Positions 21,417-27,305 of a stretch of 27,305 nucleotides of DNA are shown here, one piece after another. The position numbers and the translations under genes are program-made. Where the stretch lies: positions 1-27,305 of the forward strand of contig JAMCTK010000044.1 of assembly GCA_023381035.1 (NCBI GenBank), given 5' to 3'. Below the pieces are notes generated by a model. That model did no database searches, was not told the origin of the DNA, and saw nothing but the letters and a program-made list of their open reading frames with translations. Each line of letters begins with the position of its first letter. Position 1 is the first letter of the stretch. The stretch comes from Patescibacteria group bacterium. GTDB lineage: Bacteria > Patescibacteria > Microgenomatia > Levybacterales > UBA12049.

Positions 21417-22769
21417 CTATTGTAGGGTCTTAAGGACACTACTTAAAGTCCTGTATTTATTGCTATCAACAATGCTGGTAAAACCTAGTTTTTGAGCTTG
21501 ATTTATTCTTTTTTCTAAAAAATTTACCCCCCGAAGCTCTCCTAAAAGACCAACCTCCCCTATTCCGATTGTCTTAGAAAGAGGCACATTTTTAAGGCTG
21601 GAGTATATCGCTAAACATACGGCCAAATCTGCTCCCGGATCAGATAATTTGAACCCTCCCGCAACGTTAATAAAAACGTCCATTGTTTCAACAGGAAGCC
21701 TCCCGTGTTTTTGCAAAACTGCCAGTAAAAGTTCCAATCTTTTTGCCTCAAACCCTGAAACAACTCTTCTTGGAAAAGGTAGTTTAGAAAACAAAACCAA
21801 CGCTTGAACTTCTACTAAAAAAGCACGTGTTCCTTCCATTGTTACAACCAGAACCGATCCCGGAGCACTTTCTTTACCTTTAGTTAAAAAAATCTGTTCC
21901 GGATTTTTAATTTCTACCAAACCGTTTTCTTGCATTGTAAAAATTCCCACTTCATCTATGGGTCCAAATCTATTTTTAAAGCTACGTAAAATTCTGGTTC
22001 CTGTATTTTTTTCGCCCTCCAAAAACATAACCGCATCTACCATGTGCGACAAGACCATGGGACCTGCTACCATTCCATCCTTGGTAACATGTCCCACCAA
22101 AATGATTGGAATATTCAAACTCTTAGCTGCTTTTATGAATGTCGAGGTTGCATATCTCACTTGTCCGACGCTTCCCGAAAGACCGGACAAAGCCTCAGAT
22201 TCCATAGTTTGAATGGAATCAACAATTACCAATCCGGGCTTTTCTTGCTCGATGATTGAAACTGCTTCATCAGTGTTTGTAATCGACAATAAAGAAAGTC
22301 CATTGTTTTGACTTGAAATTCTTTGAGCTCTAAGTTTTATTTGTTGCTCAGATTCTTCTCCACTCAAATAAAGAACGGTGCTGGGTTTTTGGTCTTTGGT
22401 TTTTGGTTTAACTGTGGATAGCTTTAACCCAACATTAAGGGCCACTTGCAATAAAAGGGTTGATTTTCCGATTCCCGGATCACCGGCTAATAAAATCACG
22501 CTTCCCGGAACAATCCCACCCCCTAAAACTCCATCTGCTTCGGAAAAACCGGTTTTCATTCTGGTCTTTTCCTCATAGCGGATTTCATCTAATTTCTTAG
22601 GAGTTAGTGAAGTCTGAAATTTTGAACTCTTAATTTCACTTTTGAATTTTGAATTTTGAATTTTGAATTCTTTTAAGGAATTCCATTCTCCACATTCGGG
22701 GCACTTTCCCATCCACTGGGACGTTTCATATCCGCACTGCTGGCAAACGAAAGAAATCTGCGTCTTCAT
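21417..22769 (-). CDS. radA: DNA repair protein RadA/Sms
   Basis: 450 aa. N-terminal C4 zinc finger (C9, C12, C23, C26: VCQQCGY...GKCPECGEW), RecA-like ATPase with Walker A GDPGIGKST (96-104) and VIVDS (181-185), the RadA-specific KNRFG motif (265-269), and a C-terminal Lon-protease-like domain. It is a helicase-like factor for recombination intermediates. Two stretches look foreign to the fold: residues about 35-54 (FKIQNSKFKSEIKSSKF) and about 117-131 (STVKPKTKDQKPST), both encoded by short repetitive DNA. They sit in surface-loop positions, so the enzyme should still work. It is between rpsA (33 bp upstream) and the PIN-TRAM gene. Confidence 0.96.
   Translation of the reverse strand: MKTQISFVCQQCGYETSQWMGKCPECGEWNSLKEFKIQNSKFKSEIKSSKFQTSLTPKKLDEIRYEEKTRMKTGFSEADGVLGGGIVPGSVILLAGDPGIGKSTLLLQVALNVGLKLSTVKPKTKDQKPSTVLYLSGEESEQQIKLRAQRISSQNNGLSLLSITNTDEAVSIIEQEKPGLVIVDSIQTMESEALSGLSGSVGQVRYATSTFIKAAKSLNIPIILVGHVTKDGMVAGPMVLSHMVDAVMFLEGEKNTGTRILRSFKNRFGPIDEVGIFTMQENGLVEIKNPEQIFLTKGKESAPGSVLVVTMEGTRAFLVEVQALVLFSKLPFPRRVVSGFEAKRLELLLAVLQKHGRLPVETMDVFINVAGGFKLSDPGADLAVCLAIYSSLKNVPLSKTIGIGEVGLLGELRGVNFLEKRINQAQKLGFTSIVDSNKYRTLSSVLKTLQ
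22640..22671. repeat. TTTTGAATTTTGAATT short tandem repeat inside radA
   Basis: At least three head-to-tail copies of an 8-bp TTTTGAAT-like unit occur within the radA coding region, giving residues about 34-50. The same unit appears outside genes at 23917-23945. Confidence 0.7.
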
Positions 22770-22801
22770 ATAAATTCCGGATATAGCTTCTAAACTTGAA
22801 T

Positions 22802-23845
22802 TTATCTGTATCCTATTGGTTTTTCCGTGAGCACTGGTACAAGAGTAACCCTGTGCCTTTGCTTATCAACTTCCAAGACCGTGGCAGTTACCGTAGCTCC
22901 TTCTTTGTAAGTTACGGTGGGCGGTATCTTTTCTTTTTTAATAAATCCTTCTATTCCTTCTCCTAGGTCCAAAACTACGCCATTGTCCATAATTTTAGAT
23001 ACAACCGCGGTAATTCTTTTTTCAGCTGCAAATTTTTCCATTTCTTTTTCAAAAGGATCGGCAATTAATCTTTTTACAGAAAGATTAACTCTGTTTGTTT
23101 TCTTATCAAGCCCAATGACCATGGCTTCAATTTTTTCTCCCGGTTTGTATTCACCAGGCACTTCTTCCGATCTCTCCCAAGATATTTCAGAAAGATGAAC
23201 TAGTCCTTCCAGCTCTGAAGTCTTACCTGAAACCGCTACGAAAACGCCAAAAGGAGCCACATTGGTGATGGTACAAGAAATTACTTGTCCTTCTTTTAAA
23301 GCCCTCGCTTCTTCTTCAAACTCATGAACAGTCATTGACGACTTTTGCGAGAAAATTACTTTCTTGAGCTGTCTGTTTAGCTCCAGAACTCCAACCTTTA
23401 GAATTTTTCCCATTGGATTTTGACCTGTTTGAACAAAAGATGCTTGAGAATTAGGCAAAAATCCGCTGAGACCATCTTCTGTTGCCAGAATAAATCCGCC
23501 TTTTGTTAGATCAACAACCTTAGCATCGACTAAGCTTTTATCATTTTTTAATTTATCCAACTTTTCCCAATTTCTTTCTTCTAAAAATCTTCGAAGAGAA
23601 ACAACCGGGTTTCCCATTTCTGATTCAGGATTTAGAACATTGACCTTTACCTTATCCCCAACCTTAAATTGAGAGAAAATTGACTGAGCAATATTTTTAT
23701 CCTTTTCTAAGACTATAGCATCTGTTTTTGCTCCAATATCTACCGCAATTTCGGCAGATGTTAGCTTAGTTATTGTTCCTTCAAGACTCTCGCCTTTATG
23801 AGGACTGACAAAATTTGTTTTTACTGATTTCATTAAATCGGCCAT
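22802..23845 (-). CDS. rpsA: Ribosomal protein S1 (four S1 domains)
   Basis: 347 aa with four consecutive S1/OB-fold RNA-binding domains: about 17-85 (GESLEGTITKLTSAEIAVDI), 100-165 (VDAKVVDLTKGGFILATEDG), 185-255 (ISCTITNVAPFGVFVAVSG) and 270-340 (ITAVVSKIMDNGVVLDLGEG). Proteobacterial S1 has six domains; short forms are normal in many phyla. S1 helps unstructured mRNA onto the 30S subunit; in a genome that seems to use many leaderless mRNAs its exact role is of interest. No ribosome binding site precedes ATG 23845. It heads an operon with radA and the PIN-TRAM gene and has a 125-nt leader containing TTTGAATT-type repeats. Confidence 0.93.
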   Translation of the reverse strand: MADLMKSVKTNFVSPHKGESLEGTITKLTSAEIAVDIGAKTDAIVLEKDKNIAQSIFSQFKVGDKVKVNVLNPESEMGNPVVSLRRFLEERNWEKLDKLKNDKSLVDAKVVDLTKGGFILATEDGLSGFLPNSQASFVQTGQNPMGKILKVGVLELNRQLKKVIFSQKSSMTVHEFEEEARALKEGQVISCTITNVAPFGVFVAVSGKTSELEGLVHLSEISWERSEEVPGEYKPGEKIEAMVIGLDKKTNRVNLSVKRLIADPFEKEMEKFAAEKRITAVVSKIMDNGVVLDLGEGIEGFIKKEKIPPTVTYKEGATVTATVLEVDKQRHRVTLVPVLTEKPIGYR

Positions 23846-23913
23846 TGAGGTTGCTTTTCCAACTGAAAAATTAGCAAATGAGGCTTTTTGGGGAGCGTTT
23901 ATTTTTATTCCCT

Positions 23914-23949
23914 TAATTTTGAAATTTGATTTTTGAATTTTGATTTTAT
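23914..23949. repeat. TTTTGAATT-type repeat in the rpsA leader
   Basis: Degenerate copies of the TTTGAATT unit lie 70-105 bp upstream of the rpsA start. They match the repeat inside radA and suggest a spreading simple repeat. Confidence 0.55.
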
Positions 23950-23977
23950 ATCAGTGCCTTTCTTTTAGAATAGACTC

Positions 23978-24006
23978 AGTATACCACCGATGACAACTTT
24001 GCGCAA
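23978..24006 (-). promoter_or_regulatory. rpsA operon promoter
   Basis: TTGCGC (24001-24006, 4 of 6) and TATACT (23978-23983, 5 of 6) with a 17-bp spacer, minus strand. Divergent from the sigma factor promoter 28 bp away. Confidence 0.55.
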
Positions 24007-24012
24007 ACGCAC

Positions 24013-24027
24013 GGACAATTAATGTCC
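24013..24027. promoter_or_regulatory. Inverted repeat between the divergent rpsA and sigma promoters
   Basis: GGACA-ATTAA-TGTCC has two 5-bp arms around a 5-bp centre. It lies exactly between the two -35 boxes (24001-24006 and 24035-24040), where a bound dimer could affect both genes. No regulator is known. Confidence 0.35.
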
Positions 24028-24034
24028 TATATAT

Positions 24035-24063
24035 TTGATTTTTTTGGCCATAAAAGATATAAT
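24035..24063 (+). promoter_or_regulatory. Sigma factor promoter, probably leaderless
   Basis: TTGATT (24035-24040, 4 of 6) and a perfect TATAAT (24058-24063) with a 17-bp spacer. The ATG at 24077 is 13 nt after the -10. The TTG that could be read as an upstream start codon is the -35 box itself. Confidence 0.7.
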
Positions 24064-24076
24064 TGTCGAACTTAAA

Positions 24077-25294
24077 ATGCCAAGACCTGAAGCTGAACCA
24101 TTAAAAGACGCTCTTTCCCATAACGGATCATCCAAACCAGAAATTGGCGTTTCCCCGGTTATGGCAAGTTCTGATATTCGAAAACCTAGACTTAGGTCGA
24201 TAGACACTACGGAAACAATAGGAATTGAAGAAAGAATGGCAATTCCGAGATCAGAAATTAAAATCACTTCTAAAGACGAAGCTTTGATAGCAGAGCCAAT
24301 TATGTTAACTTTTGATCGACTCCAATGCGAACCAACAGAGGATGATTTGAGAGAAGAAGTTGAGCTTGCAGAAGAAATTTTCCAAGAAGCATCTAGTATT
24401 GTTGTCTCTGAAACAACTCACGATCAAGATAAAGATAAAAAACTTCAAAATAAAGATAAACCATTTTTTAAAGACCCTTTTATGGCTTATCTGAACGAAA
24501 TCGGACCACATCCCATTTTAACTGCCAAGCAGGAAGTTGAGCTTGCAGAGAGGATAGCAAGAGGAGACATTGAGGCAAAACATAAATTAATAGAGTCGAA
24601 CTTAAAATTGGTAGTTTCTATTGCGAAACACTATCACACCGATGGTATGAATATCTTAGATTTAATCCAAGAAGGAAATTTCGGCTTGATAAGAGCTACG
24701 GAGAAATTTGACCCGCATAAAGGTTTTAAGTTTTCTACTTATGCAACATGGTGGATTAGACAAGCAATTACTCGGTCTATTGCGGATAAAGGAAGGGTTG
24801 TTAGAATTCCTGTACATATGGTTGAAAAGATAAATAAGATGAAAAGAATAGAAGGAGAACTTAAAGCTGAGTACGGACGCGACCCAACAGATGCCGAGAT
24901 TGCAGATGTAATGGGCATCACCGAAACAGAGTTAAAAGAAACTAGAGAAGCCAGAGAAAGAGAACCCAGTTCTCTTAATGTTAAAACCGGAGAAGATGGA
25001 GATACTGAGGTTGGAGATTTTATTGAAGACGAGGACACTCCAGATTTACTAGATTCTATTGAAATAAAACAAAAAAAAGAAAATCTGACTACTGCCTTAG
25101 ACAATCTTCCATACAGGGAAAGAAAGGTTATTGAGTTTAGGTATGGACTGGGAGGCAGAGAAACAATGACTCTTCAACAGGTTGCCGATGTATTTAATGT
25201 CTCTCGAGAAAGAATTAGACAGATTGAAGCAAAAGCATTAGACAGATTGGATAATGAGAAGAATCGGAGACGTTTTAATACATCCTTAAAATAG
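24077..25294 (+). CDS. rpoD: Primary sigma factor (sigma-70 family, RpoD/SigA)
   Basis: 405 aa from ATG 24077. The frame is open up to a TTG at 24035, but that codon is in the -35 box, so the shorter start is preferred. An acidic N-terminal region of about 130 residues replaces a longer region 1.1. Region 1.2 is [11 protein letters not shown]; region 2 has [30 protein letters not shown] and [16 protein letters not shown] (core binding, -10 recognition and melting); region 3 follows; region 4.2 is the helix-turn-helix [19 protein letters not shown] that reads the -35 box. The promoters in this window match its expected TTGACA/TATAAT preference. It is a housekeeping factor by the full set of regions. 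Confidence 0.96.
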   Translation: MPRPEAEPLKDALSHNGSSKPEIGVSPVMASSDIRKPRLRSIDTTETIGIEERMAIPRSEIKITSKDEALIAEPIMLTFDRLQCEPTEDDLREEVELAEEIFQEASSIVVSETTHDQDKDKKLQNKDKPFFKDPFMAYLNEIGPHPILTAKQEVELAERIARGDIEAKHKLIESNLKLVVSIAKHYHTDGMNILDLIQEGNFGLIRATEKFDPHKGFKFSTYATWWIRQAITRSIADKGRVVRIPVHMVEKINKMKRIEGELKAEYGRDPTDAEIADVMGITETELKETREAREREPSSLNVKTGEDGDTEVGDFIEDEDTPDLLDSIEIKQKKENLTTALDNLPYRERKVIEFRYGLGGRETMTLQQVADVFNVSRERIRQIEAKALDRLDNEKNRRRFNTSLK

Positions 25295-25301
25295 CGACAT
25301 G

Positions 25302-25328
25302 TTGACAAAAAATAGTCTCTGATATAAT
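25302..25328 (+). promoter_or_regulatory. Promoter of the 54-aa Cys peptide, probably leaderless
   Basis: TTGACA (25302-25307) and TATAAT (25323-25328), both perfect, but the spacer is only 15 bp. ATG 25339 lies 10 nt after the -10. Confidence 0.6.
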
Positions 25329-25338
25329 AATTAGCTAA

Positions 25339-25503
25339 ATGAATCAAGAAAGACTTTTTTCAACATATACCTGCAATGAATGTCCAATTTTAGAAGTATG
25401 CAATATTGTGTTTGTCGCTCCAAAACCAGAAGATGGCATGGAAATGTCAGTCTCCGACTGTCCAACAAGAGCTAGTCTCGAAATTGACATCCCCAAAATT
25501 TAA
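25339..25503 (+). CDS. 54-aa protein with four cysteines, possible metal-binding peptide
   Basis: MNQERLFSTYTCNECPILEV followed by CNIVFVAPKPEDGMEMSVSD and CPTRASLEIDIPKI. Cysteines at 12, 15, 21 and 41 with a CxxC pair suggest a small zinc or iron-sulfur site. There is no signal peptide and no recognised family. A strong promoter with the leaderless geometry of the window, and a complete frame ending in TAA, argue that it is real. The stop codon overlaps the outer stem of the 5S precursor on the other strand, so the two transcripts converge. Confidence 0.6.
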   Translation: MNQERLFSTYTCNECPILEVCNIVFVAPKPEDGMEMSVSDCPTRASLEIDIPKI

Positions 25504-25638
25504 AAAGAGAAATCTCCTGGCGATGACCTATTGTCCCGGGAAAACCCAGTATCGTAAGCGCTGATACGTTTCACTACTCTGTTCGGAATGGGAAGAAGTG
25601 GTGCCATATCGCTCCAATCACCAGAAAATTTCTCTTTT
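25503..25638 (-). other. Processing stem around 5S rRNA
   Basis: AAAAGAGAAAT (25503-25513) and ATTTCTCTTTT (25628-25638) are perfect 11-bp complements flanking 5S. In the minus-strand transcript they form a stem that encloses the 5S domain, as expected for a precursor cleaved by an RNase III-like enzyme. The 3' arm ends in T5 and could also help end the rRNA transcript. Confidence 0.6.
25516..25625 (-). rRNA. rrf: 5S ribosomal RNA
   Basis: About 110 nt. The ends pair as CTGGTGAT (5', 25624-25617) with ATCGCCAG (3', 25524-25517). The interior has the usual CCGAACAGAGTAGTGAAACG-like loop A/helix III segment and the CGATACTGGG helix IV-V region. Exact ends are set to within 1-2 nt by helix I. 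It lies about 65 bp after the 3' end of 23S in the same operon. Confidence 0.93.
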
Positions 25639-25825
25639 CAAATGTGCTAATTTGACTCTTTAAAAAGCAAAGAGAAGTTAAATCTATATAAATCTACACT
25701 TAAATCATTAGTACGGATAGGCTTAATGCTTTACAGCACTTCCACCGCCCGCCTATCAACCTCGTAGTCTACAAGGGATTTTCAATCCCGATAAATCGGG
25801 ATAACAAGATCTTATCTTGGGGACC

Positions 25826-25856
<31 letters not shown>

Positions 25857-25998
25857 GGTTGGGAATCTAGCTACTCAGCGGTGCTCCTTTAAGGAAACAA
25901 CTGACACACCAGGGATTCCCTCATTCCAGTCCTCTCGTACTAGGAACGAATTCCCTCAAATCTTGGACGGTCATGCAGGATAGAGACCGAACTGTCTT

Positions 25999-26033
<35 letters not shown>

Positions 26034-26094
26034 CCGGCGAACAGCCGGACCCTTGGGACCTTCTCCAGCCCCAGGATGCGATGAGCCGACATCG

Positions 26095-26406
26095 CTGTCG
26101 ATCACTTGTTGCCAAGTGTGCTGACTATACCTTCATCCTATTTGGTAATAGGAGCTAGTCGTATGATAGAAGTTATAAATTTTATTAAGATTGCTCTTAA
26201 CAAGAACTTCTATCTCATCCCGATTAAATCGGGAATCAGTCGATACAAGATTCGCAAATGCGAACCTCTCGGTATTGACCAATATTTGTTCGATATATTG
26301 GTGTCCACCGATTTGAACTAGTATTTTTTATTCACCATACTCTCTAAATATGGTTAGAATAACCAGACTTTGAGCGTTACCGCTCAGGCGCCCCAATGTT
26401 TAGTTA
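26095..26406 (-). ncRNA. Group I intron, 312 nt, at 23S U2500 (no homing endonuclease)
   Basis: It splits the universally conserved GGCACCU|CGAUGUC (E. coli U2500/C2501). The 5' exon ends in U, paired with G of the guide GGGCGCC (P1, one A-C mismatch). P2 is TGAGCG-GTAA-CGCTCA with a GNRA loop. P7 is GACTA/TAGTC inside ACGACTAGC and GAAGGTATAGTC. P8 is CCTATT-ACCA-AATAGG. P9 is CACTTG-GCAA-CAAGTG. The last intron base is G. No ORF of useful size. These are the classical group I signs, so self-splicing is likely. Confidence 0.88.
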
Positions 26407-26449
26407 AGGTGCCAAACCGCATCGTCGCTGTGGACGCTTGGATGCGATC

Positions 26450-26482
<33 letters not shown>

Positions 26483-26523
26483 AAGCTGTGTGCCTACCAC
26501 TAGGCATCACAGGATCACTAACA

Positions 26524-26555
<32 letters not shown>

Positions 26556-26954
26556 CGCAGTTAAGCTGGCTTATGCGTTTGCACTATCATCTTGATTTCC
26601 ATCCAAGACTAGCCAACCTTTGTGCGACTCCGTTACAATTTAGGAGTCAACTTCCCCAGTTAAACTGCCCACCACACACTGTTCCTTAGCCGGATTTTTT
26701 TGCGGCAGTAAGGTAATAATTACTCATTCCAAAGAGAGGTATTTCACTAGCGCCTAAGCTCCCTCCTATTCTAAACAGTTGAAATAAGCTCTTAAATGTG
26801 AAGCTACAGTAAAGCTCCCGGGGTCTTTTTGTCCATGCATAACTAGGCCGCGTCTTCACGGCCATCTCAATTTCGCCGAGTAGATGTTCAAGACAGTTAT
26901 TCGGTCATTCTACCTTTCGTGCGGGTCGGAACTTGCCCGACAAGGAACTTCGCT

Positions 26955-27202
26955 CATTTTTGTTAATCTTAGACAAGGTAGTTGTCTAAACTCTCCGATT
27001 CGCACCGGAGTTCGGACTATATCTTCCCCTCTTTGGGGTCCGACGTGTAGTCTCTGAGGGTTTCCTTCAATTTCTATCAGGATCTTCCCTGCTGATTGAC
27101 TCCACCGACAGATTTTTACTATTTCTAGTACTGTCGGATACAGAGTTTTTCCAGCATATAGTCGGATTTCTAAAACACGATTTCCAAGGCAACGAAGTTG
27201 TT
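26955..27202 (-). ncRNA. Group I intron, 248 nt, at 23S U1931 (no homing endonuclease)
   Basis: The 3' exon starts AGCGAAG (A1932). The 5' exon ends GGU; P1 pairs GGTAAC with GTTGCC across the splice site, with the required U-G pair at the junction. The P element ATGCTGGAAA, Q AATCAGCAGG, R CAGAGACTACACG and S GAAGATATAGTCCG are near-consensus for group I cores. P9 is CTCCG/CGGAG, then TTAGACAA/TTGTCTAA. The last base is G. Position 1931 is a known group I site in bacteria and organelles. Confidence 0.9.
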
Positions 27203-27216
27203 ACCATAGAACAGTT
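27203..27216 (-). other. 14-nt 23S micro-exon between two introns
   Basis: AACTGTTCTATGGT aligns with E. coli A1918-U1931 AACGGTCCTAAGGT at 11 of 14 positions. It is the only 23S sequence between the intron ending at 27217 and the one starting at 27202. Confidence 0.75.
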
Positions 27217-27305
27217 CACTTTTGTTACTTGCTCTGATTGTTACAGAGTCTCATGGTCGCCCATGAGGTCGGACTATATCATCCCGTCTTTTAAGACGGG
27301 TTTAG
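27217..27305 (-). ncRNA. 3' end of a third group I intron, at 23S U1917
   Basis: Only the last 89 nt are in the window. P8-like CCCGTCTTAAAAGACGGG is followed by the S element ATGATATAGTCCG, a P9 hairpin CTCATGG-GCGA-CCATGAG with a GNRA loop, and a final G before the micro-exon. The bulk of the intron, and any ORF in it, lies beyond the window edge. Confidence 0.82.

Noticed and set aside
25785..25805. TCCCGAT-AA-ATCGGGA palindrome as an insertion in 23S
   Set aside because: It aligns with the short helix 98 hairpin of E. coli 23S (GACCCTTTAAGGGTC), so it is normal rRNA structure.
26095..26406. Homing endonuclease gene inside the U2500 intron
   Set aside because: No LAGLIDADG, HNH or GIY-YIG motif. 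The longest frame (71 codons) also covers exon sequence.

Overview
The window looks like a piece of a Candidate Phyla Radiation (Patescibacteria) genome, most likely Microgenomates (OP11). The reasons are: AT-rich genes using the standard code (TGA is a stop), a membrane-bound TraG/VirD4-like ATPase without conjugation genes, large GT-C glycan proteins, a prepilin with a Pro/Thr linker, tRNAs without an encoded CCA, and a 23S rRNA gene broken up by group I introns. The assignment rests on gene style, not on a tree.

Layout. 1-941 (-): start of a GT-C membrane glycosyltransferase-like protein. 1208-4796 (-): three overlapping genes (prepilin-like protein, single-pass membrane protein, glycine-rich secreted protein). 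4916-6065: two tRNA-Ala genes (GGC and CGC anticodons) on the minus strand, enclosing a DUF6922/AbiEii toxin-antitoxin-like pair on the plus strand. 6127-8743 (-): LysM/M23 envelope peptidase and rho. 8993-9703 (+): DUF11 surface protein with a C-terminal sorting-like tail. 9753-11918 (-): TraG/VirD4-like ATPase. 12050-14060 (+): a distinct, more GC-rich island with a long structured leader, a 61-aa two-helix membrane protein, a His-rich single-pass protein, and about 300 nt of highly foldable non-coding sequence. 14067-19874 (+): surface-glycan cluster (GT2, giant GT-C protein, NodB deacetylase, second GT2). 19875-20627: intergenic DNA with a 48-aa gene, a candidate minus-strand small RNA and a four-copy GAGGTAAG motif. 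20628-23845 (-): PIN-TRAM, radA, rpsA. 24077-25503 (+): primary sigma factor and a 54-aa Cys peptide. 25516-27305 (-): 5S and the 3' part of 23S.

Strongest observations. (1) The 23S segment carries three group I introns by base-pairing logic: the end of one at E. coli-equivalent U1917, a complete 248-nt one at U1931, and a complete 312-nt one at U2500 in the peptidyl-transferase centre. The first two are separated by a 14-nt exon. (2) The part of 23S that forms the L1 stalk is strongly shortened. (3) Many genes have a good -35/-10 promoter whose -10 box ends only 7-13 nt before the ATG, so leaderless translation appears common; in the sigma gene this moves the start downstream. (4) A 101-nt imperfect hairpin (13744-13844) and a multi-branched fold (13909-14052) upstream of a GT2 gene form a candidate undescribed structured RNA. 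(5) A roughly 115-nt minus-strand small RNA with its own promoter and terminator is predicted near 20.3 kb.

Together the window joins core expression genes (rho, sigma, S1, RadA, rRNA) with envelope building and surface display. All functions come from reading motifs by eye; no searches or folding programs were run.
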